The notes beneath the pieces are model-generated. The model saw only the letters and a program-made list of their open reading frames with translations. It did not search any database and was not told the DNA's origin. Positions 7,102-16,085 of a stretch of DNA of 18,354 nt are shown one piece after another. Each line of letters starts with the position of its first letter. Position 1 is the first letter of the stretch. The stretch comes from an uncultured Mycoplasmatota bacterium (GTDB lineage Bacteria; Bacillota_I; Bacilli_A; RF39; UBA660), in NCBI GenBank assembly GCA_900552975.1, contig UWSL01000017.1, positions 1 through 18,354 of the forward strand, written 5' to 3'. The position numbers and the translations under genes are program-made.

Positions 7102-7902
7102 TTAACACTTTGTTAAATCAGTACATTCATTTGGAATTGTAACAGTTTTCGTAATAACAAAATCTTTTAAATAATCACTTTCAACCTCAGTAGCTGCTGG
7201 ATTTTTTGAATAAGAAGAGTTACGAGGTACTGGATTAATCTCAATTTCATCTAGTTTATTTGCTTTACTCAATAGTAAGAATAAGTCTTCTGGAACAGCA
7301 AATAGCAATACAGCAGGTTCTTTTGTATCAGCACTATTACTAAATACGTTATTTCCATCACTATCTTTAACAGCTAATACTTGAATACTTTTTATAAATC
7401 TACCAAAAATTAATAAACCATTTTCATCCTTTGCTGTCATATACAAGTCAATTGTATCATCAGGGAAAATAGAATTTCCATAAGTTGAATCATTATCAAC
7501 ACTTAAAGCAAAGATTGTATAACCATCTTTAATTTTAGAGAATACTGAATCTGGCATATCTTCTGGATCTATCAAATTTTCTGTAAAGAAGAAGCCATTT
7601 TGTGGAATCTTTGAATCATATGATACTAACTTTGTTCTAATGTTATTAACATCAGTTACAATATTTGTCATATTTTTTAAAGTATCTCCAGGTATTTCAG
7701 TATATCCAATCATTTCTTCAGTTATTTCTTGACCAGATATTAAAGTTTGTGTAGCATAAGGTACTCTTTTAGGACTAATTGATTGATTAACACGCCAAGT
7801 ATAACCTATGTAAAGTACAACAATACCTAATAATACACCAATTATTGTTACGGTATTTTTATTACTTAAGAATTTTTTAAAAGGTGTTAGTAAATTCCCC
7901 AT
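7102..7902 (-). CDS. cpaB: CpaB-like SAF-domain pilus assembly protein
   Basis: This 266-residue protein has a short cytoplasmic N-terminus, one membrane helix (about 17-34), an extracellular SAF domain (about 46-107, with PYATQTLISGQEITEEMI) and an RcpC/CpaB domain (about 108-215, with SKIKDGYTIFALSVDN and FPDDTIDLYMT). In CpaB proteins SAF is followed by exactly this SVD..S.....PGD.VD pattern. CpaB/RcpC stabilises the pilus machinery; in Gram-negatives it associates with the secretin, which is lacking here, so in this organism it probably acts within the wall zone. Two Cys lie at the extreme C-terminus (260 and 266). It sits 29 bases upstream of cpaF. Confidence 0.85.
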   Translation of the reverse strand: MGNLLTPFKKFLSNKNTVTIIGVLLGIVVLYIGYTWRVNQSISPKRVPYATQTLISGQEITEEMIGYTEIPGDTLKNMTNIVTDVNNIRTKLVSYDSKIPQNGFFFTENLIDPEDMPDSVFSKIKDGYTIFALSVDNDSTYGNSIFPDDTIDLYMTAKDENGLLIFGRFIKSIQVLAVKDSDGNNVFSNSADTKEPAVLLFAVPEDLFLLLSKANKLDEIEINPVPRNSSYSKNPAATEVESDYLKDFVITKTVTIPNECTDLTKC

Positions 7903-7917
7903 TTTTATTCCTTCTTT

Positions 7918-8397
7918 CTAATCTTTATAGTAAGCACATTTTTTGCTTGTCAAAGTTTGATAAGAATCATCAGGATCATTTGTATATCTTTGATCATAAT
8001 CTAACTCTACAACCAAGTCTATGCTGTTTACAACATCCAAACTAGTATTATCATTAGCAACTAAGTAATTTCCTGTAGCCGTAGCAATTTTGATACTAAC
8101 TTTTGGTGGAGATTCATATAAATCATAAAAATCAATTTTATATGTATCGGTCATAGATACTGTTTGGGAAAACCTTCTAAGAAAGTTTTCCACAAACACT
8201 TCTTTTATTATTCTTATCTGACCAGTTTGTGAATAGTAAGAGTAATCAACTGAATCATATATAGCACTATTAGCAACTTCTTTAAGTTGATAATAGTCTT
8301 GTGTATCTGTAGTAGTAGCATCATTTAACAAAAGCATAACTACCATAATAAATATTCCGAGTAGGATTAACCAGTAACCCCAATAAGATTCCTTCAT
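7918..8397 (-). CDS. Pilin-like single-pass membrane protein of unknown role
   Basis: This 159-residue protein starts MKESYWGYWL, followed by a hydrophobic helix (about residues 7-24) and an extracellular domain of about 130 residues with a single Cys near the end. The N-terminus resembles those of the pilin-like genes at 2223-3729 (MK plus E/N plus A/S, then straight into the helix), and YQLKEVANSAIYDSVDYSY looks like the amphipathic extension of a pilin helix. TadE-like pseudopilins are a possible parallel. It lies between the giant secreted protein and cpaB with 15-base gaps on either side, behind an AGAAGGA site, so it is part of the machinery operon. No family is recognised with certainty. 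Confidence 0.6.
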   Translation of the reverse strand: MKESYWGYWLILLGIFIMVVMLLLNDATTTDTQDYYQLKEVANSAIYDSVDYSYYSQTGQIRIIKEVFVENFLRRFSQTVSMTDTYKIDFYDLYESPPKVSIKIATATGNYLVANDNTSLDVVNSIDLVVELDYDQRYTNDPDDSYQTLTSKKCAYYKD

Positions 8398-8412
8398 TTA
8401 TTTCACTCCTTC

Positions 8413-11400
8413 TTATTTAAATGCTAGTCTTGAATAATAGCCATCTTTTGATGTCTCAGATACATAATCTATCCAACGACAACTAGACAAATTATTTATC
8501 TTATTACCATTAGAATTATAATATTGAGCACCTTTTAATGATTTAATATTTATATTAACTTGTGATTTTAATTTATTCTCAGTTTGTTTTACTTTATCTT
8601 CATTAATATTTGGTACATAAACATAGCATAAACCTGTTTTATCACTCAGTACTGTACCATTTTTATAGTTTTTCAAATTAACTTCCAAGAATCTACTTCC
8701 ATAGTGGTTAAATGATACTTTATTTTCAAGATCACTACTTGGGACTTTCCAATTATTCATATCTTTAGAAGTTATCAATAATGGTCCATAAGTAGTCAAA
8801 GTAGTAGCTCTAACTTGATAGCCATTAGTTTCATTATATGTTCTAATAGCTGACATAGCAGCAGGATTCAATGTATACGAATATTCAGGATCATCGTTAT
8901 ACACATTTTCACCTTTACTTTCAATATAATTTTTAAGTACTGCCCCTTTATTAGTTACTTCAACATTTCCTTCAACTAAATACTTGGTCTCTCCACGCCA
9001 GTTAGAACCAACATCACGATTACTTCCACCAGTAAAGTCAGCTAAACTAACAGTATTATTGTAGAATCCTAATTGACCTACTACATTCTTTTTATCTTCT
9101 TCACTTACACCTTTATATGATGAAACTTTATAGCCACTTCCCGCTGCAGATAAAGCTTTTGAAGTAGATAACTTTGATACATTAGAAACAACCTCAGTAT
9201 CAATAACATCAGCACAACATAAGCAAATATTTTCTAATACTTCATAAAAACATGTCCTTGTATTATTTCCAGCTACTGGATTATTACCACCCATCAAACG
9301 TCCAACTTTAGTTAATGAGTTATTATACATACCAATATTAGTTAATGAGTAAGTATATTTATACATATTACGCGGTGTTGTTACTTTTACTGGGAAAACC
9401 ATATCCCCACCGCTAACAACGTATTTACCATCACTATCTTTTTGACCTGTACCCTGACTAGATGAGCCAAGTAAACTCCAATGACTCTTTGTTGAAGTTA
9501 TTCCAGATTTAGGATAAGAATCCAAATTTTTAGTATATATCTTAGTATCATTAGTTTTATTTACATACCATTTATACTCACTTGCAAAAGTACTTGAATT
9601 AGCTATTGTACGCTTAACATAGTCATGTCCAAATAAAGCTTCTGCTGTAACTTGGTAACAACTTGGTCCAGAACTCCAACTTACTAAATGACCAGAAGAT
9701 TCCTTGTTACTTCCAACAACTGCTGTTCCAGATCCTCCAGATGTACAAACAGTCTTAGAGACTGAACTCTTATAACTTTCTAGAGAATTACCATCATTAT
9801 TAACTTTTGCATCAGAACCAGTATATTTCTTTCGATCATCTAAAGTAGCATAAGCATAAGCGCTTCTTGTTTCTTTTCCTTCATCTTTCTTTACAAGTTT
9901 ATTTGAACCACTACTCAATACTTCTTTCATAAATTCTTTTTCATCATAATCAAATGAAATTGCTGGATCAAATACTGTCATTATTTTTGTATCTGTCTTC
10001 GAATCTTTCGTATTTTTAGAAACTAGTTCAAAATCATCACATGCATTAATATTTTTTATTGCTTGAGACATATTAGCATTCGCAGTATTCATCGCGCTCT
10101 CATTGCCACTACCATCATCACTATGTTTAGCTTTCAAATCAGCCCCAGTCTTACCACCATCACAGCTTCCAGCACTTCCAGAACTACTACTCCAAGATGT
10201 TCCATTATTTGTTTTTTCAGTGGCACCAGAATAAGTTAACTCTTCAACTCCACCAGCATCATCGCTTGTATGTTTTTTATATTTAACACCTGTTTTTGGA
10301 ACTAATTCATAATCCTGACAAACTTTTTCGTCTGAACAAGTATAGTAAGAACTCCATGAATTACAATTACCTTGATCATCCGTACTAGCACAATCATGAT
10401 GATATTCAGGAGTAGAAGCACAATAAGTTGCTCCATCAATTTTATTGACTTTACCATTTTGATAAGCATCATAATCAGCTTTTTTCCACTGCCATGTATC
10501 AAAATTAGTATATGACTGAACAGCATATCCCAAGAATTCATTTCTAAATTGGTCGTGTTTAATTTGTGTTGTTACACATGTACGAGAACCACTAGCAAAT
10601 ATAGATGCATCCTTAACAATAAAGTAACTTCCTGCTAATACAGCATTCTTCCCAGTAAAGTTCTTATATGAAGGGAACTTAAATTCCCAATCTTCTTTAC
10701 AACTTACACGACAATATGGATTGCTCTTAAATTGTTCTAAAGAATAATAGTTACCAGCCATATCCTTCTTTTTATCAGTTGTAGAAGTTGATCCAACATC
10801 AACAACACATGTATAATTTTCACCATCAGCTTTATTATAAGCCTCCTTTAATTCTAACACATCAGAATCAGAAGTAGATGATGCATTACAAACAGGATTT
10901 AAAGTACTAGTCGTACATCTATCTGTACAAACACTTTGATAAACATATTTACTTGAATCTAATACAAATGAACAACATCCAGCAATTCTAAATGCTTCCT
11001 TATTAAAAGGTTCTTTACAATTATCTGCACTTGTACAATATTGATTATAATTAAACATATCTTTTGTTGTATCACAAGATGGTAAGGTAGTTCCAATAAC
11101 ATTTTTCTTTGTAATAAATACTAAAGGTAAAGGTTCACCATTATTATTAGGAACATCCAAAGACACATTTCCTTTAATAGAAGTATCTAAACCAGTATTA
11201 TCTCCCCAGTCTGAACCATCATCATTTCCACTACCATTATCTGGTCCAGTACAATTATCATCATCATCACAAATAGCTGTCTTAGAATCAATTGGGAATA
11301 AAATCATTCTTTGCTTACTATTACTCTTTGATGGTGCAGTTACAGCAACATTATCTACAATATCCTGACTAGTATACTTCATCTTAACACTTGCATTATA

Positions 11401-14025
11401 ATCAGTTGTAGTTCCGTCGTTTGCATCATTTATTTGAGCAATTCTACTCAATTTATCAGCGGTTTGAGTAATTGTAAGACGATAATATAATTTACCACCA
11501 GCGGAATTAGCTTTTGCCCATTTCCAATAATTAGTCTTAGAAGAAACTTTACACCATTCTCCATTAGCACAAGATCCTTGATTTTTACCAGTTGTATTTT
11601 TTACTTCCATAACACACTTAGCTTTATAAGATTTGTTACCACCTTTAAGCCCAGCGTCACATGAAGCAGTCATTCTTAAATCTCCATTAGAATAACCTTT
11701 TAATCCTGAAATAACGCCAGTTATTGTTTTTGTATACTGATTTGCATTATTCCACTCTGTTTTTGTATCAGTTACTGAAGAAGTAACTTCACTCATATCC
11801 CATCTTTTACCATCAGAAGTAGCTGCATCTTTCAAATAACCAGCTACAATATTGGCATATGTACTATTAAACTCACATGAAGACATTTTATAACAGAATG
11901 AACTTGATTTAATATTTTTCCAATCTCCACTAGTATATTCACTAGAACCAGATTTTTTCTCACCACCAGTGTCTTTATTTATATTATTAACAATTTCTTT
12001 ATAAGCTGCATAATATTCATCTAAGCCTAAGCCAGAATTATTAGCATCTTCGCCATATCTGATTGCAGCAAGACGAATTGCAACAGTTGCAGATACTATA
12101 TGATTAATCCCCGAAGGTTTACCGTTAGATACGTATTTATTCATTTCTGATAAGAAATCACTATCACTATATATAGTAGCTACAACTTTATCAAATTCAT
12201 TTCCTTGTGGATTTAAATTACGCTCTTTATAATATTTATCACTATTTTCAGGTTCTTGACGCCCTGGATCCATACAGACTCCAACATAATCAGTCTTAGT
12301 TCCACAACTAGAACCAGATGAACCATTATATAAGTGAACACGTAAAACTCTGCTACCTAATTTAGCTACTTGATATCCACTTTCTTTTTTAGTAGATTCA
12401 TTAACACTAATGTTAAATTCATCACATGTCGTAGCTTGTGAATCAGAAGCATTTCCATAAACAGAATTATCAACTGTTGTACCATTAGTAGAATCTAATA
12501 TAATTGAATCACCAGATTTTTTACCAATAACTTTAATTTTTAAATTCTGCAAGTGACCTTGGTTATCTTGAAAAGAAACAGTTATATAAGCACCAGCTGT
12601 ATCTTTTTTAGCTTTAACTGTACAAGCTTTTGTATTTCCGTCATAAGATGTTTCTATAAAATTAGTACTTTCAGAAGAACATCCTATTATATCAGTACCA
12701 TATCCAGGAACTTTAGATACAACATCTTGAGTCCCCTCATTCATTTCTTTATTGTAATCTTCAGCTGCATTAGTTTTCATTTCTGTACAAGCAGTATATG
12801 TACCAGGACCAACACTACCTGTAATCAAATCAGTTTCACAGCTTCCACCTTGTTTAACCCATCCAATAAACTTAGCATCAGGATTAATTTCAGAAACTCT
12901 TAATTTAACATCGGTAGGTAATGCAACTGTATCATTTTCTGCCATAGTTCTATAATAGTAACCTAAAGCACTATCATATTTGAAGTTTTTATCATTGATT
13001 GTTCCATCAATACTTAAAACGACTCCACCACTATTAGTATAACAAGCAAAATATTTTGAACTATCACCACTTTTTGCTCCAGTTGCTAAAAATTGTTCAC
13101 AAAGTCCAGAAGCTTGAACAGAAGAGCCACCAGCTTGAAGACCACTAGAATTAGTTGAGAATCCTTTAAATTTTAGAAAAGGATAAACTGATTTATCTGG
13201 TGTACAAGTTGGAAAATCTATTGATTCACCAATACTACTAAATTTACGTTTTCTTGTATTTTCAGAATCATTACTTTGATTTAATTGTTCTTTTGGTAAT
13301 TTTTCCCAATTAGAATTCCATTTACAAGTTCCATATGCTCCACCATAAGCAAAAACAACGATTGTAGAAGAAATATTAATACTACTATGAACATGATGAG
13401 TAGCACCATCAGAATCTACATAAGTAAAATTAAAATCTGCAACAGCTCCTGTTTCTGGAATTGTTACATTTTCCTTAACTCTTACACTACAAGTAGTACC
13501 ATTAACATTACAAAAAACATCAAGATACTTCTGTGTATTACTATCAGGTTTTACTTCTGTAATTTTACTAATAACACCTAGACGAGTTCCATAATCATAT
13601 GAAACATTCTTCTGCTGATCTAAAGTAAAATTATCTTCAACATAATCTCCTTCAATTTTTGCATATTTTATTGAAATCGTAACTTGTCCTGCACCTGCAG
13701 AAGGATTTTGTGAATTTTTATCATAATTACAAGTAATATTTTCTTCAGTTTCATTCATCTCAACATTACTATCTGAAGAAAATTTTATATTCCCGTTTTC
13801 ATAGAACAAAGTACCATGTTTTAATCTAATAGAAGAACCATTAGTAGTAGCCATTTGACCAGCACTAGTTTTACATACGCCACTACCCCATTCATACTTA
13901 GAAGAATTAATCAGTACAGTAGTCGTTCCAGGTTTAATTAAATTTGTTTCTGCTTTAACTACAGTTGCGATAAAAAAAGTAGTTATAAGAATTAAACAAT
14001 ATTTTAAATAAGCTTTATTTTTCAT
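8413..14025 (-). CDS. Giant secreted cysteine-rich protein (1870 residues), probable pilus-associated adhesin or scaffold
   Basis: The protein has a signal peptide (residues 1-25, cleavage likely after VVKA) and no C-terminal membrane helix or LPxTG-type sorting signal. About 50 Cys follow the signal peptide, densest at 984-1109 (11 Cys). Visible parts include two Ig-like repeats, each with a Cys pair (about 170-220 and 447-499), and an InlB-repeat-like stretch near 385-413 (FIGWVKQGG). A thioester-domain-like segment near 575-660 carries CMDPG (584-588) and ATVAI (646-650). An Asp-rich linker lies near 919-943, and a CLCC cluster at 1601-1604. The remainder is Ser/Thr/Asn/Gly-rich. ATG 14025 overlaps the previous stop (TAATG) behind AAAAGGAGTAG. 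As the largest product of a Tad operon, it is probably exported and associated with the pilus tip or surface; this is inference. No overall homologue was recognised. Confidence 0.85.
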   Translation of the reverse strand: MKNKAYLKYCLILITTFFIATVVKAETNLIKPGTTTVLINSSKYEWGSGVCKTSAGQMATTNGSSIRLKHGTLFYENGNIKFSSDSNVEMNETEENITCNYDKNSQNPSAGAGQVTISIKYAKIEGDYVEDNFTLDQQKNVSYDYGTRLGVISKITEVKPDSNTQKYLDVFCNVNGTTCSVRVKENVTIPETGAVADFNFTYVDSDGATHHVHSSINISSTIVVFAYGGAYGTCKWNSNWEKLPKEQLNQSNDSENTRKRKFSSIGESIDFPTCTPDKSVYPFLKFKGFSTNSSGLQAGGSSVQASGLCEQFLATGAKSGDSSKYFACYTNSGGVVLSIDGTINDKNFKYDSALGYYYRTMAENDTVALPTDVKLRVSEINPDAKFIGWVKQGGSCETDLITGSVGPGTYTACTEMKTNAAEDYNKEMNEGTQDVVSKVPGYGTDIIGCSSESTNFIETSYDGNTKACTVKAKKDTAGAYITVSFQDNQGHLQNLKIKVIGKKSGDSIILDSTNGTTVDNSVYGNASDSQATTCDEFNISVNESTKKESGYQVAKLGSRVLRVHLYNGSSGSSCGTKTDYVGVCMDPGRQEPENSDKYYKERNLNPQGNEFDKVVATIYSDSDFLSEMNKYVSNGKPSGINHIVSATVAIRLAAIRYGEDANNSGLGLDEYYAAYKEIVNNINKDTGGEKKSGSSEYTSGDWKNIKSSSFCYKMSSCEFNSTYANIVAGYLKDAATSDGKRWDMSEVTSSVTDTKTEWNNANQYTKTITGVISGLKGYSNGDLRMTASCDAGLKGGNKSYKAKCVMEVKNTTGKNQGSCANGEWCKVSSKTNYWKWAKANSAGGKLYYRLTITQTADKLSRIAQINDANDGTTTDYNASVKMKYTSQDIVDNVAVTAPSKSNSKQRMILFPIDSKTAICDDDDNCTGPDNGSGNDDGSDWGDNTGLDTSIKGNVSLDVPNNNGEPLPLVFITKKNVIGTTLPSCDTTKDMFNYNQYCTSADNCKEPFNKEAFRIAGCCSFVLDSSKYVYQSVCTDRCTTSTLNPVCNASSTSDSDVLELKEAYNKADGENYTCVVDVGSTSTTDKKKDMAGNYYSLEQFKSNPYCRVSCKEDWEFKFPSYKNFTGKNAVLAGSYFIVKDASIFASGSRTCVTTQIKHDQFRNEFLGYAVQSYTNFDTWQWKKADYDAYQNGKVNKIDGATYCASTPEYHHDCASTDDQGNCNSWSSYYTCSDEKVCQDYELVPKTGVKYKKHTSDDAGGVEELTYSGATEKTNNGTSWSSSSGSAGSCDGGKTGADLKAKHSDDGSGNESAMNTANANMSQAIKNINACDDFELVSKNTKDSKTDTKIMTVFDPAISFDYDEKEFMKEVLSSGSNKLVKKDEGKETRSAYAYATLDDRKKYTGSDAKVNNDGNSLESYKSSVSKTVCTSGGSGTAVVGSNKESSGHLVSWSSGPSCYQVTAEALFGHDYVKRTIANSSTFASEYKWYVNKTNDTKIYTKNLDSYPKSGITSTKSHWSLLGSSSQGTGQKDSDGKYVVSGGDMVFPVKVTTPRNMYKYTYSLTNIGMYNNSLTKVGRLMGGNNPVAGNNTRTCFYEVLENICLCCADVIDTEVVSNVSKLSTSKALSAAGSGYKVSSYKGVSEEDKKNVVGQLGFYNNTVSLADFTGGSNRDVGSNWRGETKYLVEGNVEVTNKGAVLKNYIESKGENVYNDDPEYSYTLNPAAMSAIRTYNETNGYQVRATTLTTYGPLLITSKDMNNWKVPSSDLENKVSFNHYGSRFLEVNLKNYKNGTVLSDKTGLCYVYVPNINEDKVKQTENKLKSQVNINIKSLKGAQYYNSNGNKINNLSSCRWIDYVSETSKDGYYSRLAFK

Positions 14026-14798
14026 TATAAAACACTACTCCTTTTCTTTTTAACTATTATCACTGTAGCAACAACCCCAATCAAAACAATTCCTCCAATA
14101 ATCCAATATCGATTTTTAGATATCGTTTTAGCTGCTTTACTAACGATGTTCGTTTTGTTTTGTAATTCTTTTTCTGTTGATGCATTTTCTTTTGTTAATT
14201 TTTCTTTATATTTAGTTACACTATCCAAGAAATTAGCTGCATTAACATCATATAAAATATAAGGTTGACACAAATAATAGTCTGGAATATCTGTACAAAC
14301 TTGTCTTTTTGAATAAGCATTATATTTAGGAACAGATAGCTTTATTGTTCTAAGCGTTGTTCCATAACAATCATATGTTCTGGCTTTAACTTCAAAAGTA
14401 TAATTTACAACTGCTGAAGTATCCTTCTGTCTAATTGTAATAACACCATCTGAATCAGCATTATCCTCATCAGCCTTAAAGTCTCCACCTTGAGTATTTG
14501 TAACTTGAATATAAACTGTTTCAGGTAAGTTCCTAATTTTTACATCCATATAATAAATTAAAGTTGAGTAATTTGGTGAACTTGGATCATCAAATCCCTC
14601 TGGTTTAAATTCATATGGTTCATAACTTACTTGAACCGTCGATGCATCCTTTTGAACTTTTGCTAAAGAGCTTGTTGGACATTGTACATCTAAAGGATTT
14701 TTATTTTGTGTATTTGTTTCTCCTTCGGCATATACAACACCAAAAGAAATAAACCCAATTAAAATTAGAAATAAAACATTCTTTATTTTTCTTTTCAT
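14025..14798 (-). CDS. Secreted protein with C-terminal membrane anchor, first gene of the Tad-type operon
   Basis: This 257-residue protein has an N-terminal signal peptide (1-24, ending VVYA) and an extracellular, probably beta-rich domain (about 40-160). A linker with a charged helical stretch (about 190-228) follows, then a C-terminal membrane helix (about 231-249) and the basic tail KKKRSSVL. Four Cys lie in the outer part (40, 144, 168, 177). The topology places the main domain outside the membrane with a stop-transfer anchor; there is no LPxTG motif before the helix. It is translationally coupled to the giant gene, which suggests it docks or anchors that protein at the cell surface. 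No family was recognised. Confidence 0.7.
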   Translation of the reverse strand: MKRKIKNVLFLILIGFISFGVVYAEGETNTQNKNPLDVQCPTSSLAKVQKDASTVQVSYEPYEFKPEGFDDPSSPNYSTLIYYMDVKIRNLPETVYIQVTNTQGGDFKADEDNADSDGVITIRQKDTSAVVNYTFEVKARTYDCYGTTLRTIKLSVPKYNAYSKRQVCTDIPDYYLCQPYILYDVNAANFLDSVTKYKEKLTKENASTEKELQNKTNIVSKAAKTISKNRYWIIGGIVLIGVVATVIIVKKKRSSVL

Positions 14799-14825
14799 AT
14801 AACACCAACCTATTTTCTACATATA

Positions 14826-14854
14826 ATTTTACCATCATCACTTTAAAATAACAA
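14826..14854 (-). promoter_or_regulatory. Promoter of the Tad-type machinery operon
   Basis: On the minus strand, -35 TTGTTA (14849-14854), a 17-base spacer and -10 TAAAAT (14826-14831) preceded by TGG, an extended -10. This lies 27 bases before ATG 14798. An AGGTTGGTG ribosome site follows at 14804-14812. Confidence 0.65.
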
Positions 14855-14861
14855 TATTAAA

Positions 14862-14890
14862 TTGCACAAGAATTTCAAGTGTGTTATATT
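14862..14890 (+). promoter_or_regulatory. Promoter of the thioredoxin-CPBP-phosphoesterase operon
   Basis: TTGCAC (14862-14867), a 17-base spacer and TATATT (14885-14890) with an upstream TGT, an extended -10. It precedes a GGTGAT site and ATG 14907. It is divergent from, and only a few bases away from, the Tad-type operon promoter. Confidence 0.65.
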
Positions 14891-14906
14891 TAGTATGGTG
14901 ATTTAA

Positions 14907-15365
14907 ATGAAAAAAAAGGTAATCAAAATTATTTTAGGAATTATTTTAATTTTAGCAGTAATTGGTATCATTTATGCCAGTACAACACTTAATAAAAAGA
15001 ATAATGAATTAGACAGCCATTTAGTTAAATTAACTTACAAAGAATTAAAAGAAAAATTAGATAATAAAGAAGACTTTATCTTAGTTATTACTAAAACAAC
15101 TTGTTCTCATTGTGAATCATATAAACCTAAATTAAAAGATGTTTTAAGTAAATATGATATAAAAGCTTACGAAATAGCTCTTGATAAATTAAGTGATGAT
15201 GAAACAAAGGTTTTCAATGAAATAGCTAACGTTTCAGGAACTCCTACCACTATTTTTATTAAAAACGGTAGTGAATCTACTACATCTAATCGTCTAGTTG
15301 GTGATATTCAAGATGAAGATACAATTATAACAAGATTCAAGGCATTAGGTTTTATTAAAGAATAA
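14907..15365 (+). CDS. Membrane-tethered thioredoxin-like protein
   Basis: This 152-residue protein has an N-terminal membrane helix (about 5-24) and an extracytoplasmic thioredoxin fold. The CSHC active site is at 66-69 and the cis-Pro loop at GTPTT (Pro113). It resembles the small thioredoxin-like accessory proteins of Gram-positive bacteria, including those near bacteriocin export genes, more than cytoplasmic thioredoxin. It could oxidise, reduce or isomerise disulfides in exported proteins. The divergent neighbour is a 1870-residue cysteine-rich secreted protein with further Cys-rich pilins beyond it, so a folding role is plausible but unproven. It is the first gene of a three-gene operon. 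Confidence 0.8.
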   Translation: MKKKVIKIILGIILILAVIGIIYASTTLNKKNNELDSHLVKLTYKELKEKLDNKEDFILVITKTTCSHCESYKPKLKDVLSKYDIKAYEIALDKLSDDETKVFNEIANVSGTPTTIFIKNGSESTTSNRLVGDIQDEDTIITRFKALGFIKE

Positions 15366-15377
15366 AAGGTGATTTAA

Positions 15378-16085
15378 ATGGCTAAAATAAATTTAAAAGA
15401 ACTCGCAAAAGGTATAATAACAGTTTTATCTTATTTTATAGGGGCAAGATTGTTATTAAGCTTTTTTTATTTTTTAGAAAAAACGGGGATTCTTCCCAAA
15501 ACAACTTGGATGAATAACTTATTATATTTTTTAGTATACGTTATCATTTTAGCAATATTATTTGCAATATATCATAACTCCATCAAAGAAGACTATCAAA
15601 CATTTAAAAAAAATCGTAAAGAATGTTTAAAAACAGGTTTAAACTACTGGTTAAAAGGTTTATTCGTTATGATAACATCTAATATAATTATAAATTTCAT
15701 ATTAAAATTAGGAACTTCCGTTAATGAACAAGCTAATATTCAATTAATCAAGCAATCTCCACTAACTCTCGTTCCAATTGTTATTTTTCTAGCACCTTGT
15801 ATTGAAGAATTAGTATTTCGTAAAAGCTTTTCAAAAATATCTGAAAACAAACACATTTTTGCTTGGACTACTGGTTTAATCTTTGGTGGAGTACATGTTA
15901 TCTCGTCATTAAGCGATCCACGTACTATCATTTTTCTTATTCCATATTGTTCTGTAGGTATCGCATTTGGTTACCTTTATAAAAAAACAAATACTATCTT
16001 CTCTTCCTTATCAATGCACATACTACATAATACTATAAATATTGCCATAATTTTATTGGCTATAATTACAGGAGTAAATATATGA
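15378..16085 (+). CDS. CPBP-family intramembrane metalloprotease
   Basis: This 235-residue polytopic protein has the CPBP (Abi/Rce1-like) signature. EELVFR is at 143-148 (the EExxxR motif), FGGVH at 169-173 (FxxxH), and HILHN at 214-218 (HxxxN). All catalytic and metal-binding residues are in place, so it is probably active. Several membrane helices are visible (about 13-34, 45-65, 92-110, 130-142, 160-175, 185-200 and 220-234). Family members process prenylated or membrane-bound substrates, or confer self-immunity to bacteriocins; the substrate here is unknown. The start lies 12 bases after the thioredoxin-like gene behind AAAGGTGAT. The stop overlaps the next start (ATGA), indicating coupling. 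Confidence 0.85.
   Translation: MAKINLKELAKGIITVLSYFIGARLLLSFFYFLEKTGILPKTTWMNNLLYFLVYVIILAILFAIYHNSIKEDYQTFKKNRKECLKTGLNYWLKGLFVMITSNIIINFILKLGTSVNEQANIQLIKQSPLTLVPIVIFLAPCIEELVFRKSFSKISENKHIFAWTTGLIFGGVHVISSLSDPRTIIFLIPYCSVGIAFGYLYKKTNTIFSSLSMHILHNTINIAIILLAIITGVNI

Noticed and set aside
12553..12903. A plus-strand frame inside the giant gene
   Set aside because: It is antisense to a long, well-supported coding frame and rich in Ser, Cys, Phe and Ile, as expected of an artefact; no start signals are present.
16082..16085. Possible mycoplasma-type genetic code (TGA as Trp)
   Set aside because: The CPBP gene ends with TGA in an ATGA overlap with the next start, and all Trp codons read are TGG, so the standard bacterial code fits.
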